Origin: Cymbomonas tetramitiformis
Taxonomy: Eukaryota; Chlorophyta; Pyramimonadophyceae; Pyramimonadales; Pyramimonadaceae
Assembly: GCA_001247695.2 (NCBI GenBank)
Contig: LGRX02014764.1
Coordinates: 9,647-73,646, forward strand
DNA: 64,000 nt
Reading direction: 5' to 3'
The notes below the pieces were generated by a model that searched no databases, was not told where the DNA came from, and saw only the letters and a list, made by a program, of their open reading frames with translations. This document shows, in pieces, positions 21,824-31,345 of the stretch (the first letter of the stretch is position 1; each line of letters opens with the position of its first letter). A program made the translations under genes and the position numbers.

Positions 21824-23126
21824 ATAGTCCGGTCGCCGTGCGTGAGGCAGCGTCTGGTACTACTAGTGTGCGTCCTGGCACGTGCTCCATTGCGTGCACT
21901 CCTACTTCCACCAGATCTTCATACCGCCTGGCCTGACGTCGGCTGAGCTCACGTCCAGGTGCAAACAACCACTTCAGTGGAGCATGGTCCCCCATCAGCC
22001 TAAACTCCGTGAAGATCAAGTAGTGTCTCCACGTCTGTGTGGTGCAGTGGTGAATCGCGGCCAGCTCTCGCTCACCGGCGTGGTAGTGCTCGGCTGAAGA
22101 GAATTGCTTACTCTCGAAGGCTATGGGTTGCAGGCCCTTGCCTAGATCCTGCATCAGCACGCCAGCTAATGCCACTGCACTCGCATCGGCCTGCACAACA
22201 AAGGGGCTGATGCCGCGATGAGCTGCTTCCTGATCGGGCAAGATCAAGGTCGGTGCAGTGGTGAGAGCGGTCTTGAGGCGTGCAAAGGCGTGTTCCTGCT
22301 CCGGTCCCCATTCCCATGGCACTAGGTTCTTGGTTAGCTTGGTCAGTGCTAAGTCAGCGAAACCCTGTATGTACCGTCGATAAAACCCAGCCAAACCCAA
22401 GAACTGTCGCACGTGCTTCACCGTTTCCAGTCGCGGCCAGTCCCGTATGGATGTTATCTTGTCTTGCGGTGGTCGGCAGCCAGTGCGGTCAATGACATGT
22501 CCCAGGAAACGTACTGAGCGTTTAAAGCATCGTAGCTTGGACTCCTTCAGCTTGACCTTATTCTGTCGACATACCTCCAAAACCTGCCGCAGGTGGTCCA
22601 GGTGCTCCTCGGGGTTGCGTGAGAAGATCATAATGTCATCCACAAAAACTCTGACGAACGGTAGGTGGCCCAAGTACTTCTGCATCATCCACTGCCAACA
22701 CGAAGGACTATTGGACAGCCCCATTGGCATGCCCAACCACTCATATGCTCCAAACGGCGTGGTCATGGCGGTCTTCTCCACTGCTTCTTCCTCCATAGGG
22801 ACTTGCCAAAACCCCCACAATGCATCAGCGGTAGAAAAGATGGTTGCTCCTTGCATGTCATCAATAAGAGCCTGCACGTCCGGTAAGGGGTAACGGTCCT
22901 TTACAGTGATCTCGTTGATCTGTCTGTAGTCAATCACCAGCCTTAGTTCCTTTGGGTTCGAAGGCTTGGGCACCATCAACACCGGACTGCCCCATGGCGA
23001 GGAAGAAGGGCGGATGTACCCTTTTGCCAGAAGCTCGTTTAACTGTACACGCAGCTGCTTCATTTCCTCCATGGATAGTTTGTAGCATCGTTTATGTCGA
23101 GCTCCCTCCTTGTACTCAGGGTCCAT
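21729..23126 (-). CDS. Ty3/gypsy reverse transcriptase and RNase H
   Basis: 465-residue stretch with RT blocks: ELLAKGYIRPSSSPWGSPV, LRLVIDYRQINEITVKDRYP, FSTADALWGFWQVPM, GMPMGLSNSPSCWQ, and catalytic VRVFVDDIMIFS (the two Asp of the xxDD box). Connection: RFLGHVIDRTG and FLGLAGFYRRYI. Then Ty3-type RNase H: VQADASAVALAGVL (Asp), FTEFRLMGDHAPLKWL, HVPGRTLVVPDAASR (Asp). It copies element RNA into cDNA. The region upstream (23127-23391) contains one stop and one frameshift before this frame, so the start codon shown is nominal. The upstream ELPKGVVDREHKS fits the protease-RT linker of gypsy elements. Confidence 0.9.
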   Translation of the reverse strand: MDPEYKEGARHKRCYKLSMEEMKQLRVQLNELLAKGYIRPSSSPWGSPVLMVPKPSNPKELRLVIDYRQINEITVKDRYPLPDVQALIDDMQGATIFSTADALWGFWQVPMEEEAVEKTAMTTPFGAYEWLGMPMGLSNSPSCWQWMMQKYLGHLPFVRVFVDDIMIFSRNPEEHLDHLRQVLEVCRQNKVKLKESKLRCFKRSVRFLGHVIDRTGCRPPQDKITSIRDWPRLETVKHVRQFLGLAGFYRRYIQGFADLALTKLTKNLVPWEWGPEQEHAFARLKTALTTAPTLILPDQEAAHRGISPFVVQADASAVALAGVLMQDLGKGLQPIAFESKQFSSAEHYHAGERELAAIHHCTTQTWRHYLIFTEFRLMGDHAPLKWLFAPGRELSRRQARRYEDLVEVGVHAMEHVPGRTLVVPDAASRTATGLCAGDGARSWVCGPEYRPAGICRGGQKSSGRV

Positions 23127-24155
23127 CCAGTACCAGCGGCGATTTGTGCTCTCGATCTACCACGCCCTTGGGTAGTTCCATCCCCACCACGTCCTGGTAC
23201 CGCTGCTTCTACAGCTTCACCAGTTCGTCCAGGATCCATTGTGGTACCTCTGCGTCCTCCTCATCCGGCTTGGCCTCCTTGGTCTCGCCTCCGTGCTGCT
23301 TGACCTTGCCGTCCGCGCCGCTGTTCTGCTCATCACCAGGTGCCGCCGCAGCAGCTGGTGCCTCCTTCCTGAAACAGCTATGCCCATCTTTCAGGGAAGA
23401 TATCTTCCTGGGATTGGCCGGCCCGGGGCCGTGTCACGGAGGCCCGGGCCGAAGGCGGGCCGAAGGAAAAGTTGCGGATGGGCCGAGTCGCATTGAGGGG
23501 AAAATCGATAAAATTCCAAAATTTTGTCGATTTTTGACAAATTGTCATACTTAAAATTAAAATTTTGCGCCTGCGGCGGGCAATTTTGGGTTCGGGCCGA
23601 GACGGGCCGAAATGTGGCCGAAGTAAATTCCCAATGCGGGCCGAGTCACCTCCGCGGAAGATATCTACCCTGCCATCTTTGCTTTGCCCTGTCTCAGCTT
23701 CTATAGGTGCTGCCAGTACTGGCTCGCTAACTCTGCGCGATCTCCTGTGGTTCGCCCCTCTGCTCCTCCGCTGCTCCTGCTGCAGGCGCAGTGCCTGCCC
23801 TGTTTTCCACAAACAGTATGCCTCCTCTTCCCACTCAGGTTCCAATTCCTCCGCATGGTGCTGTGCTGCCTGCTCCCTGCGCTGCCTCTCGCGGAAGCAT
23901 CTGGAACGCTTCCCATCTGGCCCTCGTGGGGTAAGGTCCCCAGTCTCGCACAGCGGATTGCGCTGATGTGGGGCACGTCACCGGTCGCAGAGCACACACC
24001 TGCTCCTGTGCCCAGTCCTCCTGGTCCGTTGCATCTTGTTCAGATTCGGACGAACTGCTGTCGGAGATTAGGGTGGCCACGCTCGCTTCTGTACTGTCGC
24101 TGTTGCAGCCTTCCTCGTCAGAGGTAACTTCCCCCCCTTTGCCTAGCGTTGTCAC
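23127..24155 (-). pseudogene. Gag/protease-side remnant of the chromovirus, interrupted by a MITE
   Basis: Pieces of acidic/Arg-Gln-rich coding flank the MITE at 23392-23672: 24155-23681 reads VTSDEEGCNSDSTEAS then EEEAYCLWKTGQALRLQQEQ. 23391-23127 continues with KEAPAAAAAPGDEQNSGADG, QWILDELVKL, a stop, and ELPKGVVDREHKSPLV. No zinc knuckle or protease active site (D-S/T-G) is recognised. The composition fits the region before RT. The frame across the MITE is continuous if the insert and one target duplicate are ignored. Confidence 0.5.
23392..23672. mobile_element. 281-bp hAT-type MITE
   Basis: The terminal inverted repeats are CAGGGAAGATATCTTCC (left) and CAGGGTAGATATCTTCC (right, complement), 16 of 17 matching. 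An 8-bp duplicate CCATCTTT flanks both sides (23384-23391, 23673-23680). CAGGG ends plus 8-bp duplications are hallmarks of the hAT superfamily. It has no coding capacity, so it would depend on a transposase elsewhere. It interrupts the chromovirus upstream coding region. Confidence 0.9.
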
Positions 24156-24735
24156 CCTCTGCCTCCGATGATGATGATGAAGATGAATCTGATAAGGCTG
24201 CAGATGCCTCTAAGGGAGAGTTGGGGTCGTCGGTGGCCCATTTCCAAGGTGGACATAACCGCCGAAGATTTCCCCTTTTCTTTCCCATCGAAAGGGGGGT
24301 TTCCATAAACGATTCTGCCAATGCCTGTTATCGGGTCCACATAGGCATCCCAAGCGAGACCATCAAAGCCAATTTTCCCATGATGGCAGAAAGGCTTGAG
24401 GGCTTTTTTCATTCTTGCGGTGGGTATGCATCTTCTCGAGTAGATTCTAGGGTGGGCATTTAGAGGGTTAGAAAAGAGTTCGCACCCGTTTTTGTCCAGG
24501 TTTCTGTCGTCCACCAAAATATCTAAGAGGCATCTTCTTATTGCGTAGCAGTTTTTCGGATCGCCCGATTCAAACTTGCATGCATTGAGTGCTTCATGAA
24601 TATCATGTGCTCTATTCGAGTACTCCGCAAGTGAGCATGGAACTACTTTGTTGGAAAGACGGTGCCAAGCCAAAAGTTTCCAGAACTCTTTCCTTTGGAC
24701 ATACAGATGCTGGAACTTTTGATAAGATTTTTAAT
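24152..24735 (-). pseudogene. Second NPPF (adenine-MTase-like) fragment, unrecognised family
   Basis: A readable stretch begins around FQHLYVQRKEFWKLLAWHRL (24712 downwards) and runs to about 24180. It contains CELFSNPLNAHPRIYSRR, KIGFDGLAWDAYVDP and GRIVYGNPPFDGKEKG. NPPF preceded by a hydrophobic strand, plus the LFSNPLNAH opening, resembles Dam-like modules found in retroelements. It differs in sequence from the 20.9-21.8 kb module. Its reading ends in an (ATG)n-like low-complexity tract. In another frame this overlaps an acidic serine run (about 24200-24150) that leads into the gag-side remnant, so it may be the 5' part of the same element or an older, separate insertion. Function unproven. 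Confidence 0.4.
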
Positions 24736-25145
24736 CTTCCAAGCAAAATCACAATGATGTAAATCAATATGTGGCAAGCAGCTGTATGAAGAATGAATGA
24801 ATCTATACTCCTTCCTCCCCCTTTTAAAAAGAGTTGTATCAAACCAATCAGATGGTGATGGAGAATGCTATTCAATCATTATGTTATGTGAAAATGGTCT
24901 CAGTAATCAGACTGAGATTACTTATCGAATGCTTTCGAGGTAACAATGTCAATATGAACACCGATTCTCTCCACGTCATACCGGCAATATGCCTGACGTT
25001 TTTGAATGTGGCAAATGCCAGATGATGTCAAATATCCAATGTCAATTCACTATGAATTAATATGCAGTTTTTGGGTTGCAGCCCACATACATTGTCAGTT
25101 CAGGGTCACTATAGTGTGCCCAACTTAGACAATGTTTCTGGATAA
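24736..25145. other. No gene recognised
   Basis: AT-rich sequence between the chromovirus remnant and the LINE; only short frames. Confidence 0.5.
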
Positions 25146-25157
25146 TGATTGTCATAA

Positions 25158-25808
25158 CCGGTATAAAAAATGGGGTCTCCATACCCGAGCAGCTCCAAAA
25201 GGACCTCAAAATGCCGGGGGTGGACGGCAAACTAAGCCACTTCAAAATACTCAAGCCGGAAGACACATACAAATACCTGGGGGTACTGCTGGCATTCACC
25301 GGCAAGTGGGACAGGGAGAAAGAAGCAGCCAAGGAAGAAATGAACCACAGAATACAAGCCCTACTGCGCTCCCCGCTAACGCCGGACCAAAAAGAATACT
25401 CTCTCCACTCTGCGATACTGGGGAAGTTCAGGTATGGACTGCACCTGGGACTCTATACGGCAGGCGAAATAGATGACTTCGACAAAATAATAGGCGGGGC
25501 CATAAAGAACATACAGGGCCTACCCCGCAACGGAACACCAAACATTTTTACCACTCAGGAAAAAGAACAATACGGCCTGGGCATGGTGCCACTCCAGGCG
25601 GTCTACGCCCAGTCGATTTGGAGCGGACTGCTTGAGGCCATGCACAGTGAAGAAGATAGAGGAAATATACGGGGCCCGGCGTGGAGACAAATAAACCTGA
25701 GGTCACGGCTCAGGATGTCCCATGTCAGTAGGTCCACCAGAGGACTGGTGGAGTACCACTGCACAACGCGCAGGAACTGCACAGACCTAGACAAACTCTG
25801 GGGGGGGG
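25158..25808 (+). pseudogene. LINE RT thumb / post-RT region, first frame segment
   Basis: The reading starts inside RT: DTYKYLGVLLAFTGKW (the Y-x-Y-L-G thumb motif), then helical sequence (YSLHSAILGKFRYGLHLG) and GLGMVPLQAVYAQSIWSGLL. The frame continues to a run of nine G at 25800-25808. Beyond that, coding continues in another frame, so one base was gained or lost there. The catalytic palm (F/Y-x-DD) is missing because of the 5' truncation. Confidence 0.75.
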
Positions 25809-28800
25809 CACCAAACAAAACACAACACACTGAGAAAACTCAATGCCCTGCTCAGGTACAATATTACGCCCCAGGGAACGGAGGGGATGCTCGAACAGCT
25901 GCAAACCCCAATACCGAAGATAATGGAACAACTAAAGGGGGCGACCAGAAGAAAGTCTGACAAAGAGATGGAAGGAACCACTAGAAAAACAATAGCAGGC
26001 AAAATAATGGATGGGGACCTGCCAGCACCTCCGGGATGGCAGGCGGTGTGCACGGACCAAACAGCCAGACTCACGGTACCCAAGGACACACCGACCGCAA
26101 TAAATTTCACGACGTGCCTCAAACTGTTCGCGCACTTCCCGGACCTAGTGCTCCTTACCACTCGAGATGGCCAACACGCGATTAGCCAAACGAACGTCAG
26201 AGAGCAATGCACAGATGCAGCCCTCAAAGCCGACCGCTGTGCCATAGCAAAAGGCCTGGCACACCTGTACCCGTACTTGTGCGAGGCCCAGCCTAGGAAC
26301 ATAGCGAAGCCGGGGGACTTCTACGACAGTCACAACAACAGGCGCCTCAAGCAACAGTACAGAAGCATGCCCTCGGAGGGACCACTGGACCCCCACACGA
26401 TGAAAACCAACCTCCCTCGCCTCCGCCCGGAGGAGCTGCAGGCCAAAATGACGGAATGGGAGGCGAGAATGGTCCCCAGAGAGGAGATTCGCAGGCGGCT
26501 CTCCCTGCACCCACTTACAAAGATAAACGAGACGGAGATTACCAGCCCAGAACAGGAGCGGGAAGAGGAGGAACCACAAGACCTCCGCACATGCCCACAA
26601 ACCAAGTGGATAGACGAAATAGACCCCATGGTTGAGAAAATTGAAATAGGCTTCGAAAAGGGCCAAACCATAGACAAGCCGAAAGAGATTGTGGCAATGA
26701 GGACCCTACTCGTTGACCCAACTGACCCCCACTCCCTGGTGACGCAATATAGAACCCAGTGGAGGCACCCGGAGGGGAATGACTCCTACTCATGGAGCAC
26801 GAGAGAAACCATAACTGACTACCTAAAACTCGCCAAGAAAAGAGGCCAAAGCGCGACCACCTTCCCAACCCTGAAAAGAAGGCTACGTGCAAGGGGCTCC
26901 CAGGTGACCCACCCCACAGGCCTCAGAGAAATACTGGCTGGAAGACCACACCTGGGGGAAGCCTGGCCCTCACTACATGCGGGAAACCTTACCCTAGACC
27001 CGACGGAAACCAACCCGGAGCAGGACATTGTGGACGATAGGGAGCACCACTGCCAACTACGGCTGGAAGGGGAGCTAGCCCACAGTTACCACAGAAATGG
27101 AAAATACATAGGCACTCTCACGAAAGAAAAGCTCCTCAGATTACACGAAAGGTACACCCAGGCAGTGGGTACCACAGACCACCAAACCCCACACCAACGC
27201 ACACTACGCACCGAAATGTGGGAAGACCATAATATTCAGGTCTCCACGTTCGAGGAAGAAATAGGGCACCTACTCATCAGATACTCAAGCAAAGAAGAAA
27301 AGGAGGAACGAAAAAAGAACCTGCAAAACCACTGGACATTCCCTGCACAGATGCAACGGGCGCTACAACAGGCATTCGGAATTACCACCGAACTATTTGC
27401 CTCACCCCTCAATGTTCACCACAACACCACGACTTACTACGCCAAGTATGACAGAGACAAAGTGTTCGGAGCTAGAGGCTCAGCCTGGGCAACGAACTGG
27501 ATGAAGCTCGGGGCCTACCAGTTCAACCCGGAATACACACCACAGGACCTCAAAAAGGCACTGGACTTTGCCATTGCGGCCACCACCACCCAAGACCCAG
27601 TGTTCGGGGTCGGGGTGTACCCGACATACGAGAAGACCCCATACAGGAAGCTGTACAACTCGCATGCAGGGCACCTTGTGCACGAACTGTTTGAAATACC
27701 ACAAGGCAAATTCACATTTCTGCCCCCAGACCACTGGATGGGTGCCACCCACCAACAGGCGAAACAGTGCAACTGGAACCTTAGGGTACTAATTGTTGCC
27801 AACAAAGCGGGGTGGCAGGCACACTGCGGAGACCCAGACGCTGCTGCGGATTACATAAGCAGAGCACTCACAACATGCCCGCAAAGCAAGGTCCGCACGA
27901 CCACAACAGTCAGACAACCAATGAGGGAGGCGAACTTGCACGACGCAAACGAACCGCACCAGGAAGTGCGCGGCCCCAGAGTGGACTGTGTAGTGGACAC
28001 GAGACCGTGGCAAAGGTACGAACTCCCGGAAGTCAAGACAAAAGACATGACAAATGCAATGGGAAGAATGTGTAACGCAGGGCCACACCTACGGAACGAC
28101 CTCTGCCCCCAGTGCTACAACGTGCAGGCAACAGTAGAAACCTGGTGGGAGGACAGCCACCTCCACGTGGAAGAAGGACCAGCCAAGTGGGAACACCTCC
28201 CCGGAAGCAGGGGAGGTAAATGGGACATACACCCCCCCACTGTGCAACAGGTCGTGGAAGCCAACACTCTGCACACCAGGCTTACAAGGCAGGCTGACGC
28301 TCAAACGATATGGGATAAGGTAGCAAGATCAAAAATTGTCAGGCACCCCACTGACTTCTGGCCCGAACACGAACCGGGAGCCCAAGGAAGGAGATGGGAA
28401 CTGACGAGGGACCGAACAGAGGACCCCAGGAACCAAGCCCCGAGTAACACCCTAGCCCAACTGACGTACCCCCCCCCTCGAAGGGCACATGAGGCAACCT
28501 CGTACCTATACACAGACGGGAGCAAAAGAGAAATCGAAACTGAGGAAGGGGGCAAAGAGTGGGCTTCGGGAGCCGCGGTATGGGACCCCAGGCCCGGGGA
28601 CGGGGAGGCCCACATGATTCGGTGGGAGGGGGAAGACCAAGAGGTGAATAGAGCTGAGCTTCTTGCCATACAAAAAGCAGTAACGCTCCCGCCTCCGGCA
28701 AGTGGCCAAGGACTCACCATTTGCACAGATAGTGCCAACTCTATTAGACAACTGGAGAGCATGAGAACGAAACCCCACAGCATGGAACACCACCGGCAAA

Positions 28801-30683
28801 GGGACCTCCTATATGCCATATTGGTCAACATTGAGGCATTGGTAGCAGCGGGACACACAGTTTCAATACTAAAAGTCAAGGCTCACACAGGAATAGCGGG
28901 AAACGAAAAAGCCGACGAAGCAGCCAAGCAGGCCTGCACCACAGGGACCCTCACGGAAGCGTGGGATAACTACGAAACAATAAAAGTCAAACCCATGATA
29001 CCGGATGGGGACTCGGACAGCAGGGAGCTGAAAGGGAAGCTCGCGGTGCAAAAATACGTAACCACATTACTCCGTGAAAGGCAAGCCCAAGGCAACAGCA
29101 GGCTCACAGCAAAAACTACCGAGCTCCAAGGAGAACCCACAACCTGGACCCACCAACTGAAAAAGAAGCACATTTTCAGGTGGGAAGCGCACCACGACCA
29201 AGCGCAACAAACTGAAGAGGAACGAGTGACAATACGGGACCCAACACCCAACCAACAGCAACAAGCTGACCGGACCCGAGACGAGGTGGGCAGGCAAATA
29301 AGAGCCATGATGGAACAAAGAGATGAAGAGGAAATGCTCCTTTGGCAAGAAATGCATGAGCAACAAGAACGCCGGGAGGCGGGGAGCGGAACGGACCCAG
29401 CCAGAGGAAGTGACCCTGAACCCGCAGGGACACCACCTCAACCCACTGATGCGGAAGACATATATGAAGAACTCAACGAGCTAGTGGAGAGGCTTGAGGT
29501 AACCCAAGAGGAACACAATGACGAGGAATTGTTTGGGATGCTCAACGAGCTCATTGAACAGCAGGAAGCACCTCAAGGGGAGCCGGCAAACGAGAAGCAA
29601 GCTCACCATGACCGAGTTGCGGAGGAGTCCAGACTCCACGCGATGACAGAGGACCCAATGCCCAGGACAAGATGGAAACAGCAAAAGCACGACAGGATAC
29701 ACAACAGAACGAAAAGGAGGAGCGCCCCCCCGGCCCAGAAAGGCAAGACCACCGAAAGCTGGCTAAACGAAACAATGAAACACCTCAAGGGAGACAGACC
29801 ACTCCACAAGATAGCGAACGGCTTCTGGAAGAGAGCCTCCTTTGCGGCGCGAAAAACAATACTCAAATGCAGACTGAGAATACTGCCAGCACAAGACTAT
29901 GAGACGGCGAAAAACTCGGCCGGAGGAAGCGGAAAGTGCACCCTGGAGGGATGTGGACACAAAGGGGTGGATTACGCAAAGGGCTTCCTCATGAGAGTAG
30001 GGCACGCCCTGGGAGGATGCAACCACCCACAAATGCGAGGAATGTTCTCGGATAGGGCGGACGCCCACGCAGACGAACTAAAACACATACTTGACCACCA
30101 TAGGAAAGGAGGATGCAAAGTCCTTGCCTACACCGGAAAAAAGAGGGACCCAGGGACTAAGCCAAGGGTACTCCCGAATTACATACTCACCAGGGGGCAA
30201 TGCAGACACGACGGGAAGGACAACCCAGGCAGAAACGATGGGCCCGACACCATACCGAGCTTTGTAGACATAGTCATGATAGAGGGCCTGGAAGACCTGG
30301 AGGACGGGTGGGAATGCACACAACAGGAAGCACCAGCAAGAGTCAAGAACCTACACCTCATTGAGGTGGCCCACACCGACGACGAAAAATGGGGACCCAA
30401 ACTCCTGGAAAAATACACAAAATACGGACCACTGCTACAATTGCTACGTAGACACGGATTCCGCGCTAAGCTCCATGTCTTTGCAGTGGGCAGGACGGGC
30501 ACGGTGTACAAACACAACCAAGACATACTCGAGCAACTTGGACTCAATAGAAAAGAGGCCACACAAGCACTACAAAGGATACACGACCTGACAGTAAGCT
30601 ATGCACACAGCACCTACCAACTCTACAGAAGACTCAGACAGGAAAAGCGAGAGGAGGAAAGAGATGAGAACCACCCAGTGTAA
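25809..30683 (+). CDS. LINE polyprotein C-terminal part with RNase H and Cys/His domain
   Basis: About 1,600 codons without a stop. Residue numbers count from Met at 25887. Middle: RNase H type I around residues 870-1020 with SYLYTDGSKREIE (Asp), EVNRAELLAIQKA (Glu), LTICTDSANSI (Asp) and HTGIAGNEKADEAAKQA (His and Asp), so all catalytic positions are present. Next comes a Glu-rich region with a repeated LNEL(V/I)E motif (about 1190-1240), possibly coiled coil. Near the C-terminus is a Cys/His cluster, GKCTLEGCGHKG...VGHALGGCNHPQM, of the kind seen after RT in several LINE clades. A Cys-pair region lies near residues 735-745 (LRNDLCPQCYNVQ). The long open frame implies recent insertion despite the truncation. 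The clade cannot be fixed without the RT palm. Confidence 0.85.
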   Translation, partial: HQTKHNTLRKLNALLRYNITPQGTEGMLEQLQTPIPKIMEQLKGATRRKSDKEMEGTTRKTIAGKIMDGDLPAPPGWQAVCTDQTARLTVPKDTPTAINFTTCLKLFAHFPDLVLLTTRDGQHAISQTNVREQCTDAALKADRCAIAKGLAHLYPYLCEAQPRNIAKPGDFYDSHNNRRLKQQYRSMPSEGPLDPHTMKTNLPRLRPEELQAKMTEWEARMVPREEIRRRLSLHPLTKINETEITSPEQEREEEEPQDLRTCPQTKWIDEIDPMVEKIEIGFEKGQTIDKPKEIVAMRTLLVDPTDPHSLVTQYRTQWRHPEGNDSYSWSTRETITDYLKLAKKRGQSATTFPTLKRRLRARGSQVTHPTGLREILAGRPHLGEAWPSLHAGNLTLDPTETNPEQDIVDDREHHCQLRLEGELAHSYHRNGKYIGTLTKEKLLRLHERYTQAVGTTDHQTPHQRTLRTEMWEDHNIQVSTFEEEIGHLLIRYSSKEEKEERKKNLQNHWTFPAQMQRALQQAFGITTELFASPLNVHHNTTTYYAKYDRDKVFGARGSAWATNWMKLGAYQFNPEYTPQDLKKALDFAIAATTTQDPVFGVGVYPTYEKTPYRKLYNSHAGHLVHELFEIPQGKFTFLPPDHWMGATHQQAKQCNWNLRVLIVANKAGWQAHCGDPDAAADYISRALTTCPQSKVRTTTTVRQPMREANLHDANEPHQEVRGPRVDCVVDTRPWQRYELPEVKTKDMTNAMGRMCNAGPHLRNDLCPQCYNVQATVETWWEDSHLHVEEGPAKWEHLPGSRGGKWDIHPPTVQQVVEANTLHTRLTRQADAQTIWDKVARSKIVRHPTDFWPEHEPGAQGRRWELTRDRTEDPRNQAPSNTLAQLTYPPPRRAHEATSYLYTDGSKREIETEEGGKEWASGAAVWDPRPGDGEAHMIRWEGEDQEVNRAELLAIQKAVTLPPPASGQGLTICTDSANSIRQLESMRTKPHSMEHHRQRDLLYAILVNIEALVAAGHTVSILKVKAHTGIAGNEKADEAAKQACTTGTLTEAWDNYETIKVKPMIPDGDSDSRELKGKLAVQKYVTTLLRERQAQGNSRLTAKTTELQGEPTTWTHQLKKKHIFRWEAHHDQAQQTEEERVTIRDPTPNQQQQADRTRDEVGRQIRAMMEQRDEEEMLLWQEMHEQQERREAGSGTDPARGSDPEPAGTPPQPTDAEDIYEELNELVERLEVTQEEHNDEELFGMLNELIEQQEAPQGEPANEKQAHHDRVAEESRLHAMTEDPMPRTRWKQQKHDRIHNRTKRRSAPPAQKGKTTESWLNETMKHLKGDRPLHKIANGFWKRASFAARKTILKCRLRILPAQDYETAKNSAGGSGKCTLEGCGHKGVDYAKGFLMRVGHALGGCNHPQMRGMFSDRADAHADELKHILDHHRKGGCKVLAYTGKKRDPGTKPRVLPNYILTRGQCRHDGKDNPGRNDGPDTIPSFVDIVMIEGLEDLEDGWECTQQEAPARVKNLHLIEVAHTDDEKWGPKLLEKYTKYGPLLQLLRRHGFRAKLHVFAVGRTGTVYKHNQDILEQLGLNRKEATQALQRIHDLTVSYAHSTYQLYRRLRQEKREEERDENHPV

Positions 30684-30795
30684 ATTGTCCCATTAAGGCC
30701 GCCACTTGTGGCGGTCCGGCCCTGAGTAGGGCCGGGGAAATTAATTTACTCATACGCCCAACGGGCGTGGTTTTTTCTTTTTCTTTTTCTTTTTC
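30684..30795 (+). other. LINE 3' UTR and tail
   Basis: Two inverted repeats (GCCGCCAC/GTGGCGGT; CCGGCCCT/AGGGCCGG), a third small hairpin (CGCCCAACGGGCG), then TTTTTC repeated four times to the duplication. Structured 3' ends with a simple-repeat tail are typical for RT recognition. Confidence 0.75.
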
Positions 30796-30807
30796 TGATT
30801 GTCATAA

Positions 30808-31345
30808 TGAACAACGAAATCAGGGAGCGGAGAGACGCCAAGGAGACATGCGCGAGATCGGCCGCGAGAGGATACCGCACCTTGACCGCGGTGTAAAACA
30901 CCGGTTCTCCTCGGTAGGTGTCCAGTCCGTAGCTTTGTTATCCCGCACCAGACGCTGTTCCCGAGCCAAGATGGGCTGCGGGTCAGTGCCTGCGGGATAA
31001 CGCAACGCGGCGTGCTCCTCCTGGTGCGACTCACGCAGCGCCACCGGTACACAGCCCTTGATGATGTCCACCAGGGCTCGCCGTCCATCACGGTCAGACG
31101 AGGCGTCGGTGCCAGTCAACCAGACGTAGGCGTTGCTGTGCTTCTCGATAACCAGAGCCAGAACGTCGAAGAGCAAGCCGTTGACCTTGGTCACCACACG
31201 AGCCAGAGGGTCGTCGAGGTCAAAGGACGCCAGCTCCAGTCCAGCCGAATAAAACTCCGTACGCAGCTGCACCACCAGCTCGGAGAGGAGGCCAGCGTCG
31301 TCCGTACCGCGGAAGTGGTGCTTCTTGTCCCCAAGGACATCCTCG
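30808..31345 (-). pseudogene. Gag-like remnant, third copy, downstream half
   Basis: Homologous to the 921-aa Gag from DVLGDKKHHFRGTDDAGL through VTKVNGLLFDVLALVIEKHS and DPQPILAREQRLVRDN. A frameshift follows near 30895, with readable sequence to about 30815, where the LINE insertion site lies. The upstream half lies at 33888-34390, the other side of an inserted TIR element. The zinc knuckle is absent. Confidence 0.8.

Larger units (their letters stand above)
25158..30795 (+). mobile_element. 5'-truncated LINE (non-LTR retrotransposon) with RNase H
   Basis: Exact 12-bp target duplications TGATTGTCATAA lie at 25146-25157 and 30796-30807. The 3' end has two GC-rich hairpins and a TTTTTC-repeat tail. 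Coding contains the RT thumb and an RNase H domain. The copy starts after the RT palm, as expected for incomplete first-strand synthesis. No LTRs are present. Confidence 0.9.

Noticed and set aside
17391..24735. Whether the chromovirus is a single full-length element with both LTRs
   Set aside because: Only one LTR-like end was found and none matching near 23-25 kb; treated as 5'-truncated or disrupted.
29340..29600. Possible CRISPR-like or leucine-rich repeat in the Glu-rich LINE part
   Set aside because: Only two similar LNEL(V/I)E segments; an ordinary acidic, helical linker.
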